From Planctomycetota bacterium (GTDB taxonomy: Bacteria; Planctomycetota; Planctomycetia; Pirellulales; Thermoguttaceae): a DNA stretch of 50,750 nt. This document shows positions 40,940 through 47,697 of this stretch, piece after piece. How positions within the stretch are numbered: position 1 is the stretch's first letter; every line of letters starts with the position of its first letter. The notes under the pieces were generated by a model. That model was given only the letters and a program-made list of their open reading frames with translations, was not told the DNA's origin and searched no databases. The stretch spans positions 1 through 50,750 of the forward strand of contig JAJYGU010000390.1 of the NCBI GenBank assembly GCA_021784975.1, given 5' to 3'. The translations under genes were made by a program, and so were the position numbers.

Positions 40940-42301
40940 CTACTTGGCCAATTGCTGCCAGAGCGATTGCGCCTCTTGCCGCTGCAAGAAGGGCCCTTTG
41001 GTCTTCAGGGCCGATTCGAGCAGTTGCCGGGCATCGCGGTCGCGGCCGCGATCGACCGAGAGGCGGGCGAGATAGAATTTGGTGTCGGCATCCATGGCGC
41101 CGTTGGAGGCCACCACCCCGAGGACCCGTTCGGCCTCGTCCAGCCGCCCCAGCTTGTAGAGCACCCAACCGTAGGTCGAAATGGCGTCGGCCCGGTTGCG
41201 AAATTGCCGCACGTTCGCGGCCGCGTACTCCAGGGCCTTCTGCTTCTTGGCCTCATCCTTCTGCTCGACCAGCGCCAGGGCAAGGTAGTTGGCGGCGGCG
41301 AAATCGCCGGGCGCCTGCAAGTGAGCCGACTCGAAATACATTTCCGCCGTGTCGTAGTCCTTTTGGAACAAAGCCACCAGGCCGCTGAGGACCTTGACGC
41401 CCAGCGACTTGGGATCGAGTTTCATGGCGGCGTCGGCCTGAGCCTTGGCCTCGCCAAGGTCCCCGCTCTGAAACGCCCACTGGGCCGCCATCAGCCGGAT
41501 CTTGACATCCTTGGGAGCGGCGCTGAGGGCCGCCGTCAGCCACTTCTTCGCATTGACTTGATCGCCGGCTTGCCGAAAGAACTGGGCGACGGTGGCCTCC
41601 GGGAGCATCGCTTCAGGATTGCCCTTGGCCGCCCGGCGAAGCTTGTCCAACGCGCCGGCAGTGTCCTTCTGTTCGAACCGGCAGCGGGCCAGTCGCTGCA
41701 AGGCCACCCCATTGTTCGGATCGAGCGTCAGCCAGACTTCGAGCTGCTTCTGGGCGGACCGCCAGTCGCCATGGGCCTCGGCTACCGAAGCCAAACCGCC
41801 GCAGACCATCGGCCGCATGGCCTTCTTCCGCTTGGCACTCTTGGTGAACCGATTCAGCAGGCTGTCAGCCTTTTCAAACAGCAGGCCGGCCTCCGTGATC
41901 CGCCCCTCGCGGACTGCCATATCTCCCAGATACAGATAGGCCTCGGGATCATCGGGGGTCTCAAACGTGGCCTTTTCCAGGCACGCCCGCGTCCCGGCGG
42001 CAAGGTTGCTTCGCGAGAACAACTGGGCCAGGATAACCTGGGCCGGCGGCATGTCGGGATCCTTCTTGGCCGCTTCGGCCAGCAGCTTCAGCGCCCCTTC
42101 AACATCGCGGGCTTGGAAGCGTGCGATGGCTGCGGCGATCTCGGGGTTCTGCGCTGCCGCCGGCTTCGCAGTTCCGGCCGGGGCCGACTTGCCCAAATCG
42201 CTCTCCGAGATGGGGTCGGCCGACAGGCGGGCGGCTGCCGCCGCCAACACCAGAACCAGGACTCCGCCGCCCACCACCAACCGCGAAATAACCATTCGCA
42301 T
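40940..42301 (-). CDS. Exported TPR-repeat protein
   Basis: 453 aa; ATG at 42301 with GAGAGGAACGAT upstream, preferred over longer starts to 42376. It has a signal peptide (MRMVISRLVVGGGVLVLVLA, then AAAARLSA). At least eight TPR-like repeats follow: EIAAAIARFQARDVEGALKL, MPPAQVILAQLFSRSNLAAG, PDDPEAYLYLGDMAVREGRI, NNGVALQRLARCRFEQKDTA, DVKIRLMAAQWAFQSGDLGE, SLGVKVLSGLVALFQKDYDT and similar, up to AMDADTKFYLARLSVDRGRD. TPR arrays bind other proteins. This one probably acts as a periplasmic or membrane-linked scaffold or assembly factor. The gene is alone on its strand. Confidence 0.85.
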   Translation of the reverse strand: MRMVISRLVVGGGVLVLVLAAAAARLSADPISESDLGKSAPAGTAKPAAAQNPEIAAAIARFQARDVEGALKLLAEAAKKDPDMPPAQVILAQLFSRSNLAAGTRACLEKATFETPDDPEAYLYLGDMAVREGRITEAGLLFEKADSLLNRFTKSAKRKKAMRPMVCGGLASVAEAHGDWRSAQKQLEVWLTLDPNNGVALQRLARCRFEQKDTAGALDKLRRAAKGNPEAMLPEATVAQFFRQAGDQVNAKKWLTAALSAAPKDVKIRLMAAQWAFQSGDLGEAKAQADAAMKLDPKSLGVKVLSGLVALFQKDYDTAEMYFESAHLQAPGDFAAANYLALALVEQKDEAKKQKALEYAAANVRQFRNRADAISTYGWVLYKLGRLDEAERVLGVVASNGAMDADTKFYLARLSVDRGRDRDARQLLESALKTKGPFLQRQEAQSLWQQLAK

Positions 42302-42605
42302 ATCGTTCCTCTCGAATGTCATCGCAAACTCCAAGCCACCCGCCAGCCGCGAGAAACACGCCGTAACCGACACCATAAATCTAGCCTACGGCAAGCGTCC
42401 CCGATTGGCAAGACGACGGACCGTCGGCTTGGCGAAACCGCTCGCCGTGCGCGCGGCTCAAGGCGTTGGCCAAACTGGTGATACGTACACCACCATGCAG
42501 AGTTATACCAACCGGCTCACGGTAGCTTCCCCTTGGGGACCACTTCTGCTACGTTGGTGATCGTGGTTCGTCTGTCCAGGTTTCCTTTGCATAAGGAGAG
42601 TTCCG
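42302..42605. other. Intergenic region between divergent genes
   Basis: About 304 bp with no convincing gene or repeat. It should contain the promoters of the TPR gene (minus) and the small exported-protein gene (plus), but I cannot place them with confidence. TAAGGAG at 42593-42599 is the Shine-Dalgarno of the gene at 42606. Confidence 0.5.
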
Positions 42606-43040
42606 ATGAGGCGAATGATTGGGGTGCGAATGGCGACGATGCTGCTAACCGGTTTGGTGGTGGTGTGGGCGGCCACACAGTCGGCGCCTGGCGCCGACAA
42701 CAATCCCGGCGCGCCGGCCAAAACCGGCAAGAAAACCAGGGCTTCGTCGAACCGTCTGCCGCGGTACTTCAGCAAAGTGGTTGATAAGCAACAGCGCGAA
42801 AAGATCTACACGATTCAGAACGAGTACCGGCCCAAGATCGCCGCTGCCCGCAAAGTCTTGACCGACCTGCTGAAGCAGCAGAGCGACAAGATGCTGGCCG
42901 TGCTCACGCCGGAGCAGCAGAAGCAGGTTCAAGACGCCGCCGCCAGCGCGAAAAAGAAGAGGTCCGCCGCGGCTTCCAGCAAACGCACCGCCGGGCAACC
43001 GGCCGGCTCCAAACCGGCAGCCGCGACCGCCGCCAAGTAG
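42606..43040 (+). CDS. Small exported helical protein (Spy/CpxP-like LTPEQ motif)
   Basis: 144 aa; ATG at 42606 with AAGGAGAG upstream. A signal peptide (MIGVRMATMLLTGLVVVWAA, cut near APGA) precedes a Pro/Lys linker and a helical core (YFSKVVDKQQREKIYTIQNE, AAARKVLTDLLKQQSDKMLA) with a VLTPEQQKQVQDA segment. LTxxQ-type motifs occur in the Spy/CpxP family of periplasmic chaperone-like proteins, which are similarly small and helical. Only one LTxxQ motif is clear here, so assignment is tentative. A Lys/Ala/Pro tail ends the protein. A Rho-independent terminator lies about 165 bp downstream. Confidence 0.7.
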   Translation: MRRMIGVRMATMLLTGLVVVWAATQSAPGADNNPGAPAKTGKKTRASSNRLPRYFSKVVDKQQREKIYTIQNEYRPKIAAARKVLTDLLKQQSDKMLAVLTPEQQKQVQDAAASAKKKRSAAASSKRTAGQPAGSKPAAATAAK

Positions 43041-43202
43041 CCGGATTCATCATCGCTGTCCCTTGTAAGGCAAGCATCGGGCAGATATGATTCTTGCGCG
43101 TTTAAGGGAGGATGGAGTCCCTCTGAAATCGCCGGCGTTCCGGCTGATGACTCCTACCAGGGCGAATCATCCCTCGGTGGGGGCCAAGGGGCGAATTAGG
43201 TG

Positions 43203-43237
43203 GCTCCCGCAGGGCAAGCCCGGCGGGAGCTTTTTTT
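43203..43237 (+). terminator. Rho-independent terminator
   Basis: GCTCCCGC (43203-43210) pairs with GCGGGAGC (43223-43230) around a 12-base loop and is followed by TTTTTTT (43231-43237). This is the clearest intrinsic terminator in the window. It probably ends the transcript of the small exported-protein gene at 42606. Confidence 0.85.
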
Positions 43238-43330
43238 CGAATGGGCTAGCAGCAGTAGTCGGAAATCGGCGGCCAGGGAGGCCCGTGCCCACGCCCGCGA
43301 AAGCTCCGCAGATAGTAGCCGACGATGCTA

Positions 43331-43431
43331 AGCGGCCGTCCAAGAACAAGTTGGGGACTGTCCCAATTTTCGTCCGACGAAAATGGGACTGTCCCCTTGG
43401 CGAAAGTGGAAGTTGTTGCTGGACGGCCGCT
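43331..43431 (+). mobile_element. 101-bp MITE-like element containing palindrome, copy F
   Basis: Terminal inverted repeats AGCGGCCGTCC / GGACGGCCGCT (11 bp). Inside are arms GGGGACTGTCCC (43353-43364) and GGGACTGTCCCC, with inner stem TTTTCGTC/GACGAAAA. The whole 101 bp is identical, in opposite orientation, to 46787-46887. No clear target-site duplication and no coding capacity. Confidence 0.9.
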
Positions 43432-43504
43432 AACTCCGCTGCACAAGAACGTCCTGCTTACCGGTTTTCTGGACGTTGAGAACCGGCTGAAGCAAATGGT
43501 CAAA

Positions 43505-43672
43505 TCACTCCTTTTCTTCCCGCTCGCAATCTTCCTCCCGGCCTTGAAGCCAGCCATCGTGCCAAACGGAGGCTTCGTCGGAGTCGCGCGGGTAGGGATT
43601 GTCGCTCAACTCGGTCCCGACCCAATACGCATCATAACCTTCCACATAGGTGTCCTTCGTGACGCTGGACAT
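43505..43672 (-). CDS. Rmf/CrpP-like 55-aa micro-protein
   Basis: 55 aa; ATG at 43672 with a perfect AAAGGAG 7 bases upstream. Sequence pattern: YVEGYDAYWVGTELSDNPYP followed by RDSDEASVWHDGWLQGREED. The G-Y-x-A-x4-G ... N-P-Y-x ... W-x-x-G-W-x-x-G arrangement matches ribosome modulation factor (Rmf) and the CrpP family, small basic or acidic proteins. Rmf dimerises ribosomes in stationary phase; CrpP-like proteins have other or disputed roles. Here the C-terminus is very acidic (CEREEKE), unlike E. coli Rmf, so ribosome binding is uncertain. Flanked by two mobile-like repeats. Confidence 0.8.
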   Translation of the reverse strand: MSSVTKDTYVEGYDAYWVGTELSDNPYPRDSDEASVWHDGWLQGREEDCEREEKE

Positions 43673-43826
43673 TTGAGTTCTCCTTTCGGGCGAAAACCAC
43701 TCGGCTGCCAACTCACGATCCCTGCGGCATCGGTGAGTACCGCGTGCCCCGGGATTAACATGACCGTGAGAATTGTATGCCCACGCACAGACCGGTCAAC
43801 GCGCCTGGCCCCTGAACGCGCAGACA

Positions 43827-43959
43827 TTTGGAGTGCGGTGATTTATCACCGCTTTTCTGAACCGGCGGAAAGATTGCTATACGATTTTTAGGTGAACCTC
43901 GACTGGCGCCCGTGTTGCGGAGAACGCCGGAAAAGCGGCAACAAATTGCCGACTCCAAA
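43827..43959 (+). repeat. MITE-like ~135-bp inverted-repeat element, copy 2
   Basis: Ends TTTGGAGTGCGGTGATTTAT and GGCAACAAATTGCCGACTCC followed by AAA. Reverse-complemented, it lines up with 20474-20608 over its whole length: shared end hairpins, CTTTTCCGGCGTT block and GAGGTTCACCT block. The middle has diverged. Confidence 0.78.
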
Positions 43960-43980
43960 GAAAGCTCGCTTGTTTAAGGC

Positions 43981-44664
43981 CTAGCGGCCCAGAACGCCTA
44001 CCAGGCCCTCGACGACGTGGTTCGGCAGCGGGGCCGAGCGTAGCAGTTCGGCGGTGCGGCCCACGTCGTAAGGGATCCGTTTCAGGTGCATCTGGCCATC
44101 GCGAAATACCGCGTAACAGGCTTGGCCGTGAATATCGCGGGCCAGGCCGACGCTGCCGGGATTGACCACCGTCCGCTTGCCGAACGTCCGTATGCCTTGG
44201 ACGTGGGTGTGGCCCAGAAGCACAAAGTCGCCGTCCAACTCCGCGACTCGCGAGCCCCACTGGTCCATGCTGAGATATTCAAACAGATCGCCCTGCGGAG
44301 TCGCGTGGGCCATGCGGAAGTGCCGCCCCTCCCATTGAAAAAGGTCCACCACCTGCATGGTGCGCAAGAATTCGCATTCGTCGTCGCTCAACAGCGTGCG
44401 GTGCCAGGCGCGAGTGGCCAGCGAATACTCGCGGAAAGTTCCCATGCAGCGGCAGTCCACCCCGTAGCCCAAGGCGTTGTCGTGGTTTCCCCGGACAAGG
44501 TGGTCGGCGTTTTCTCTCAGCCAGCGGAGACATTCCGCCGGCTGCGGCCCGTAATCAACCACGTCCCCGCAGAATACCACTGCATCGTGTTCGGGCTCGG
44601 CTGCCAGCACCGCCTCCAGGGCTGGCCAGTTGCCGTGGATGTCGGACAAAATCAACAAGGTCAT
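43981..44664 (-). CDS. Metallophosphoesterase (YfcE/calcineurin-like)
   Basis: 227 aa; ATG at 44664 overlaps the upstream transporter stop by 4 bases. Metal-binding motifs of the calcineurin-like fold are all present: LLILSDIHGNWPAL (D-x-H), VFCGDVVDYGPQPAE (G-D), LVRGNHDNALGY (G-N-H-D), FRMAHATPQGDLFEY, and FVLLGHTHVQGIRTF (G-H-x-H). The usual length of about 230 residues fits single-domain phosphodiesterases of the DUF2436/YfcE type, which cut phosphodiesters in nucleotides or other metabolites. The substrate is unknown. Being coupled to a drug-efflux operon is unusual and has no evident meaning. Confidence 0.93.
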   Translation of the reverse strand: MTLLILSDIHGNWPALEAVLAAEPEHDAVVFCGDVVDYGPQPAECLRWLRENADHLVRGNHDNALGYGVDCRCMGTFREYSLATRAWHRTLLSDDECEFLRTMQVVDLFQWEGRHFRMAHATPQGDLFEYLSMDQWGSRVAELDGDFVLLGHTHVQGIRTFGKRTVVNPGSVGLARDIHGQACYAVFRDGQMHLKRIPYDVGRTAELLRSAPLPNHVVEGLVGVLGR

Positions 44665-46259
44665 GTTGTCTCCAATGCGGACCTGGGGTGAAGGACGCGT
44701 CGCGCCAGCGTCCCTACGATGGTGATGCCGGCCAGCAGAAGGGCGGCCTGGCAGAAGCTGCCGTACATTTCGGCGTAGGTCAGGTTGTCGGCCTGGTAGT
44801 TGACTGCCCGGTAGAAGAGCGAGCGGGCCTTGCGTTCGGCCACGCTGGGTGAGGCCCCGGATTGGACCAGCACCTCTTGCAATCGGGCCATCTCGGCCGA
44901 GAGCTCCGCGGCTTGGGTGGTGCCGACGTTCTCAGAAACGTAAACATACTGGGTTTGATGTCCGATGATCAGCCAGGTCACCAGCAGCCCGATGGACAGG
45001 CCACCGGCCATCGTCTGGAAGACCGGAAATAGCTGCCGAATATGCAGTTCAACGCTGGTTCGGCGAGAGACCATGGCGGTCAGCGAGGCGAACAGCCAAC
45101 CGAGGCCGAAGCCGGTGACGGCACGGCCCGGGGCCAGTTGCCAATGGAGCGGGGCCATAAACCAATCCAGGCGCATCGTATTTTCCACCCGCCAAAAGGG
45201 CCAGTCCATGGTGGTGCGGTTCAACAGCCACATTCCCAGGGCCAAGATCAACAAGCCCGAGACCGCGCCCCCGCTGCCCAAGGGGCGGCGGCGGAGCCAG
45301 AGGCTGGCGATGGCCAGCGCTAAGGCGGTGCCGATCGGCATCGACCAGACGAGCCAGGAGCGTTGCCACACATCGTAATTGATCAGCAGCCCGCTGTAGA
45401 TCGTCATGGTGGTGCCGTGGAAGAATTGGACGGCCCCGGCGAAGGCCATCAAGCCCAGGCGGAGTCCATTCTCGCGGACCGCTGCCAAGTCGAGCGCTCC
45501 GCGGAGCAGCCAGCACGTGCCAACCAGGCCGAGGCCGCCGGCCGCATAGGCGAGGAGGACCAGCGGACTTTCTGACCAACCTTGAAGCTGTCCCCAATGG
45601 AGGCAGTACCAGCCGGCAGCCACGGCGAGGACCAGCCAGGGCAAGTACAGAATCGGCCCGGCAGGCAACAGACGCGGCGGCTGGGCAGCCTTCGTCGGGG
45701 GCATCGCCAGGACCGCCGCGAAGCACACCAGCCCCAAGAGCCCCTCGAAAAGGAATCCGCCCTCCCAAGCCGCCGTCCCGTAGAGAAAACTTGCCCCGCC
45801 GATCAACGGTGCTCCCAGCGGCGGCAGGAGGATCGCCGCCCAGGCGACCGTGCGGTCCCAACGCGGCTCCAAGAGCATCGGGGTGTAGAAGAGCACCAGC
45901 CCGCCGCCGATGCCCGCCAGCACCCGGCCGGTCAGAAATCCCCATAGCGGCCACTCGACGAAGAAGCCGTTCAGCGCCGAGCCGCCCGCGAAGGCCGCCA
46001 ATCCGAACAAGACCGGGCCGCGGAAACCGAGCCATGGAAAATGACGCAAGAGGTGGGGACTGGCCAACAAGGTCAAGGCGATGGCCAACAGATAGCCGCT
46101 GTGGAGACTATAGGCCTCGGCCGTGACCCAGCCGCGGGCGTTGTACATTTCCCGGAAGTTCAGCGTATGGCCGGCGGTGGTCAACCAGATCACTGCGATG
46201 GCCGCCAAGGGCGCCGCCGCCAATAGCCGGTCCCAGAGAGAACTGGCGCGCGCGATCAT
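44661..46259 (-). CDS. MFS transporter, DHA2/EmrB-like (14 TM)
   Basis: 532 aa; ATG at 46259 with GAGGTG 6 bases upstream. About 14 TM segments are visible, the number of the DHA2 (EmrB/QacA) subfamily, e.g. LLAAAPLAAIAVIWLTTAGH, LLAIALTLLASPHLL, RVLAGIGGGLVLFYTPMLLE, GAPLIGGASFLYGTAAWEGG (motif C region), LGWLFASLTAMVSRR, GLSIGLLVTWLIIGHQ. A long cytoplasmic or periplasmic loop near the C-terminus holds a coiled-coil-like LSAEMARLQEVLVQ. With the HlyD-like and TolC-like genes it would form a tripartite efflux pump like EmrAB-TolC. The antiport substrate is unknown. Confidence 0.88.
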   Translation of the reverse strand: MIARASSLWDRLLAAAPLAAIAVIWLTTAGHTLNFREMYNARGWVTAEAYSLHSGYLLAIALTLLASPHLLRHFPWLGFRGPVLFGLAAFAGGSALNGFFVEWPLWGFLTGRVLAGIGGGLVLFYTPMLLEPRWDRTVAWAAILLPPLGAPLIGGASFLYGTAAWEGGFLFEGLLGLVCFAAVLAMPPTKAAQPPRLLPAGPILYLPWLVLAVAAGWYCLHWGQLQGWSESPLVLLAYAAGGLGLVGTCWLLRGALDLAAVRENGLRLGLMAFAGAVQFFHGTTMTIYSGLLINYDVWQRSWLVWSMPIGTALALAIASLWLRRRPLGSGGAVSGLLILALGMWLLNRTTMDWPFWRVENTMRLDWFMAPLHWQLAPGRAVTGFGLGWLFASLTAMVSRRTSVELHIRQLFPVFQTMAGGLSIGLLVTWLIIGHQTQYVYVSENVGTTQAAELSAEMARLQEVLVQSGASPSVAERKARSLFYRAVNYQADNLTYAEMYGSFCQAALLLAGITIVGTLARRVLHPRSALETT

Positions 46260-46269
46260 TCTGGTCACC

Positions 46270-46908
46270 TCACTCGCCGTGCAGCAGCCTTTCCCGCGGG
46301 AACATTCCATTGATCCACGCCAGTAGCAGCCCCTGCGGAGTCTGCAAGGTGAGCGTCGGCCGGTAGGGATGGTCGAGGCCGGCACGCTCCAGTCGCCCGG
46401 CCAACTCCTCATAGATGCCGGCGATGAACTTCTCCTGTTGCTCCGCGCCGAGCTCGCCCCAGCCTGCACCGGTGGTGAGAATCACCGGTAGACGCGGCTC
46501 TTGTTGGTAAACTCCGACGCCGTAGGGCAGAAGGGTTTGGGCGACCGGCAGGACCTCGGTGCGGCTGAACAGCGGACGGCCTTTAGGGCTCCTGTTGGCG
46601 GTCTGCACCCAACGCTGGAATTCCTCTGCGACGCGAAGCAGCTTAGGCTCGCTGATGACCGAACGAAGGTATGCCGGCGGAAGGCTTTCCGGCTGGCCTT
46701 CCGGAACATTCGGAGAAGGCTGGCCGCAACCGGACAAGATCACCAACATCAGGCCCGCAACGGCTGCCTGCTTCGCAACGCTCCTGAGCGGCCGTCCAGC
46801 AACAACTTCCACTTTCGCCAAGGGGACAGTCCCATTTTCGTCGGACGAAAATTGGGACAGTCCCCAACTTGTTCTTGGACGGCCGCTAAGCACTGTTGGC
46901 TGGGGCAT
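46270..46908 (-). CDS. Lipoprotein of unknown function with repeat inserted at its N-terminus
   Basis: 212 aa from ATG at 46908, which lies 5 bp after the previous stop. Lipobox LSGC (MLVILSGCGQPSPN) marks residues about 46-55 as a lipoprotein signal. It is preceded by about 37 residues (SGRPRTSWGLSQFSSDENG and following) translated from the 101-bp element G. The original n-region (MPQPTV) thus appears to be separated from its hydrophobic core (KQAAVAGLMLVILSGC). Translation may still start at 46908, or restart nearer the core. Mature part: helical-looking LLRVAEEFQRWVQTANRSPK and LGAEQQEKFIAGIYEELAGR. The gene is in the efflux operon, immediately before the MFS gene. Confidence 0.72.
   Translation of the reverse strand: MPQPTVLSGRPRTSWGLSQFSSDENGTVPLAKVEVVAGRPLRSVAKQAAVAGLMLVILSGCGQPSPNVPEGQPESLPPAYLRSVISEPKLLRVAEEFQRWVQTANRSPKGRPLFSRTEVLPVAQTLLPYGVGVYQQEPRLPVILTTGAGWGELGAEQQEKFIAGIYEELAGRLERAGLDHPYRPTLTLQTPQGLLLAWINGMFPRERLLHGE
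46787..46887 (-). mobile_element. 101-bp MITE-like element, copy G, inside the lipoprotein gene
   Basis: Identical to the reverse complement of 43331-43431 over all 101 bp. It lies in the first codons of the lipoprotein gene and keeps the frame open. Flanks (GTGCTT on one side, CAGGAG on the other, read on the gene strand) show no obvious target-site duplication. Confidence 0.92.
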
Positions 46909-46913
46909 GCTAT

Positions 46914-47669
46914 TCACTTCCGCGCCGGCAGGTCGGGGGCATAAATGGTGAACGGGGTAGTGGCGGGCAGCGGCCGGTAGGAGCACTTGCCCACCACAAC
47001 CTGAAAGCTATCGCCGGGCTGTAAGGTGGCCTCCGCCCCGTGTTGCACGCCGATATAGGCGACGGCCGCCAGCAGGCCGATGCCCGCCCCGCTGCCAATC
47101 AACACCGGGTTGCTCTGGGCCAGTTGGGCGCCGAGGGCGGCCCCGATTCCGGCCCCCTCGAATTCCAGAAGCAGGCTGAGCATCTGCCGCTTCATGAGGG
47201 TGCTCCAGCGGCGGTCGTTCATGTCGATCGAGACGGCGCGGGGCACCGGGTATTTCTCATCCGTGGCTACCAGTTCCAGCAGGGTGATCTCCAGGTGTCC
47301 AGGCCGGCGAAAGGTCCCCGGGGGATGAATTTGCGTAATCGTGCCGCCCAGCAAGATACCGCACGGCACGCCGCCTCGCAGGACCTCGGCCACGAAGCGG
47401 TCTCCGGCCATCAAAGGCGGCCGGCTGTTGAGCACTCGTTCGCCGGGGCTGAGCGAATCGCAGGGGACCACCTCGCGGACCTTCAGGTCCAAGGTCTGCC
47501 CGGCGCCGAGCAACCCCGCGTCCGCACCGGCTGAAGTAACGGGCCGCCCACCGGCGCCCACTCCCCGTCCTCCGCTGTCGTCGCTCCGAGCTCTTGGCGA
47601 GGGGAACGAGACAACCAACAGCCAGCCACAGGCGATAAGAGCCACGATCAGTCGAAGTTCATCGCGCAT
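46914..47669 (-). CDS. Unrecognised exported protein with glycine-zipper helix
   Basis: 251 aa; ATG at 47669 with AAAGG 6-7 bases upstream. A signal peptide or N-terminal anchor (LIVALIACGWLLVVSFPSP) precedes a beta-rich middle (LDLKVREVVPCDSLSPGERV, MAGDRFVAEVLRGGVPCGI, HLEITLLELVATDEKYPV). A late hydrophobic Gly-rich stretch (EGAGIGAALGAQLAQ; LIGSGAGIGLLAAVAYIGVQ) looks like a glycine-zipper TM pair, ending in a beta tail. No family recognised. It lies between the TolC-like gene and the lipoprotein gene and could be an envelope accessory of the pump. The signal suggests inner-membrane or periplasmic location. Confidence 0.7.
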   Translation of the reverse strand: MRDELRLIVALIACGWLLVVSFPSPRARSDDSGGRGVGAGGRPVTSAGADAGLLGAGQTLDLKVREVVPCDSLSPGERVLNSRPPLMAGDRFVAEVLRGGVPCGILLGGTITQIHPPGTFRRPGHLEITLLELVATDEKYPVPRAVSIDMNDRRWSTLMKRQMLSLLLEFEGAGIGAALGAQLAQSNPVLIGSGAGIGLLAAVAYIGVQHGAEATLQPGDSFQVVVGKCSYRPLPATTPFTIYAPDLPARK

Positions 47670-47697
47670 CTTGTGCCTTTCCGATCAATGGGTGCCG

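Larger units (their letters stand above)
43041..43504. other. Intergenic region with terminator and 101-bp element F
   Basis: About 460 bp. It contains the terminator at 43203-43237 and the 101-bp inverted-repeat element at 43331-43431. An open frame that runs through the element into 43891 is spurious, because it is antisense to the Rmf-like gene. Confidence 0.6.

Noticed and set aside
43331..43431. Tc1/mariner-type MITE with TA duplication
   Set aside because: TA is found on one flank only, and copy G has TG on the corresponding side, so no target-site duplication can be claimed.
43325..43891. 188-codon plus-strand frame through element F
   Set aside because: It starts inside the mobile-like element and then runs antisense to the Rmf-like gene, which has a perfect Shine-Dalgarno.
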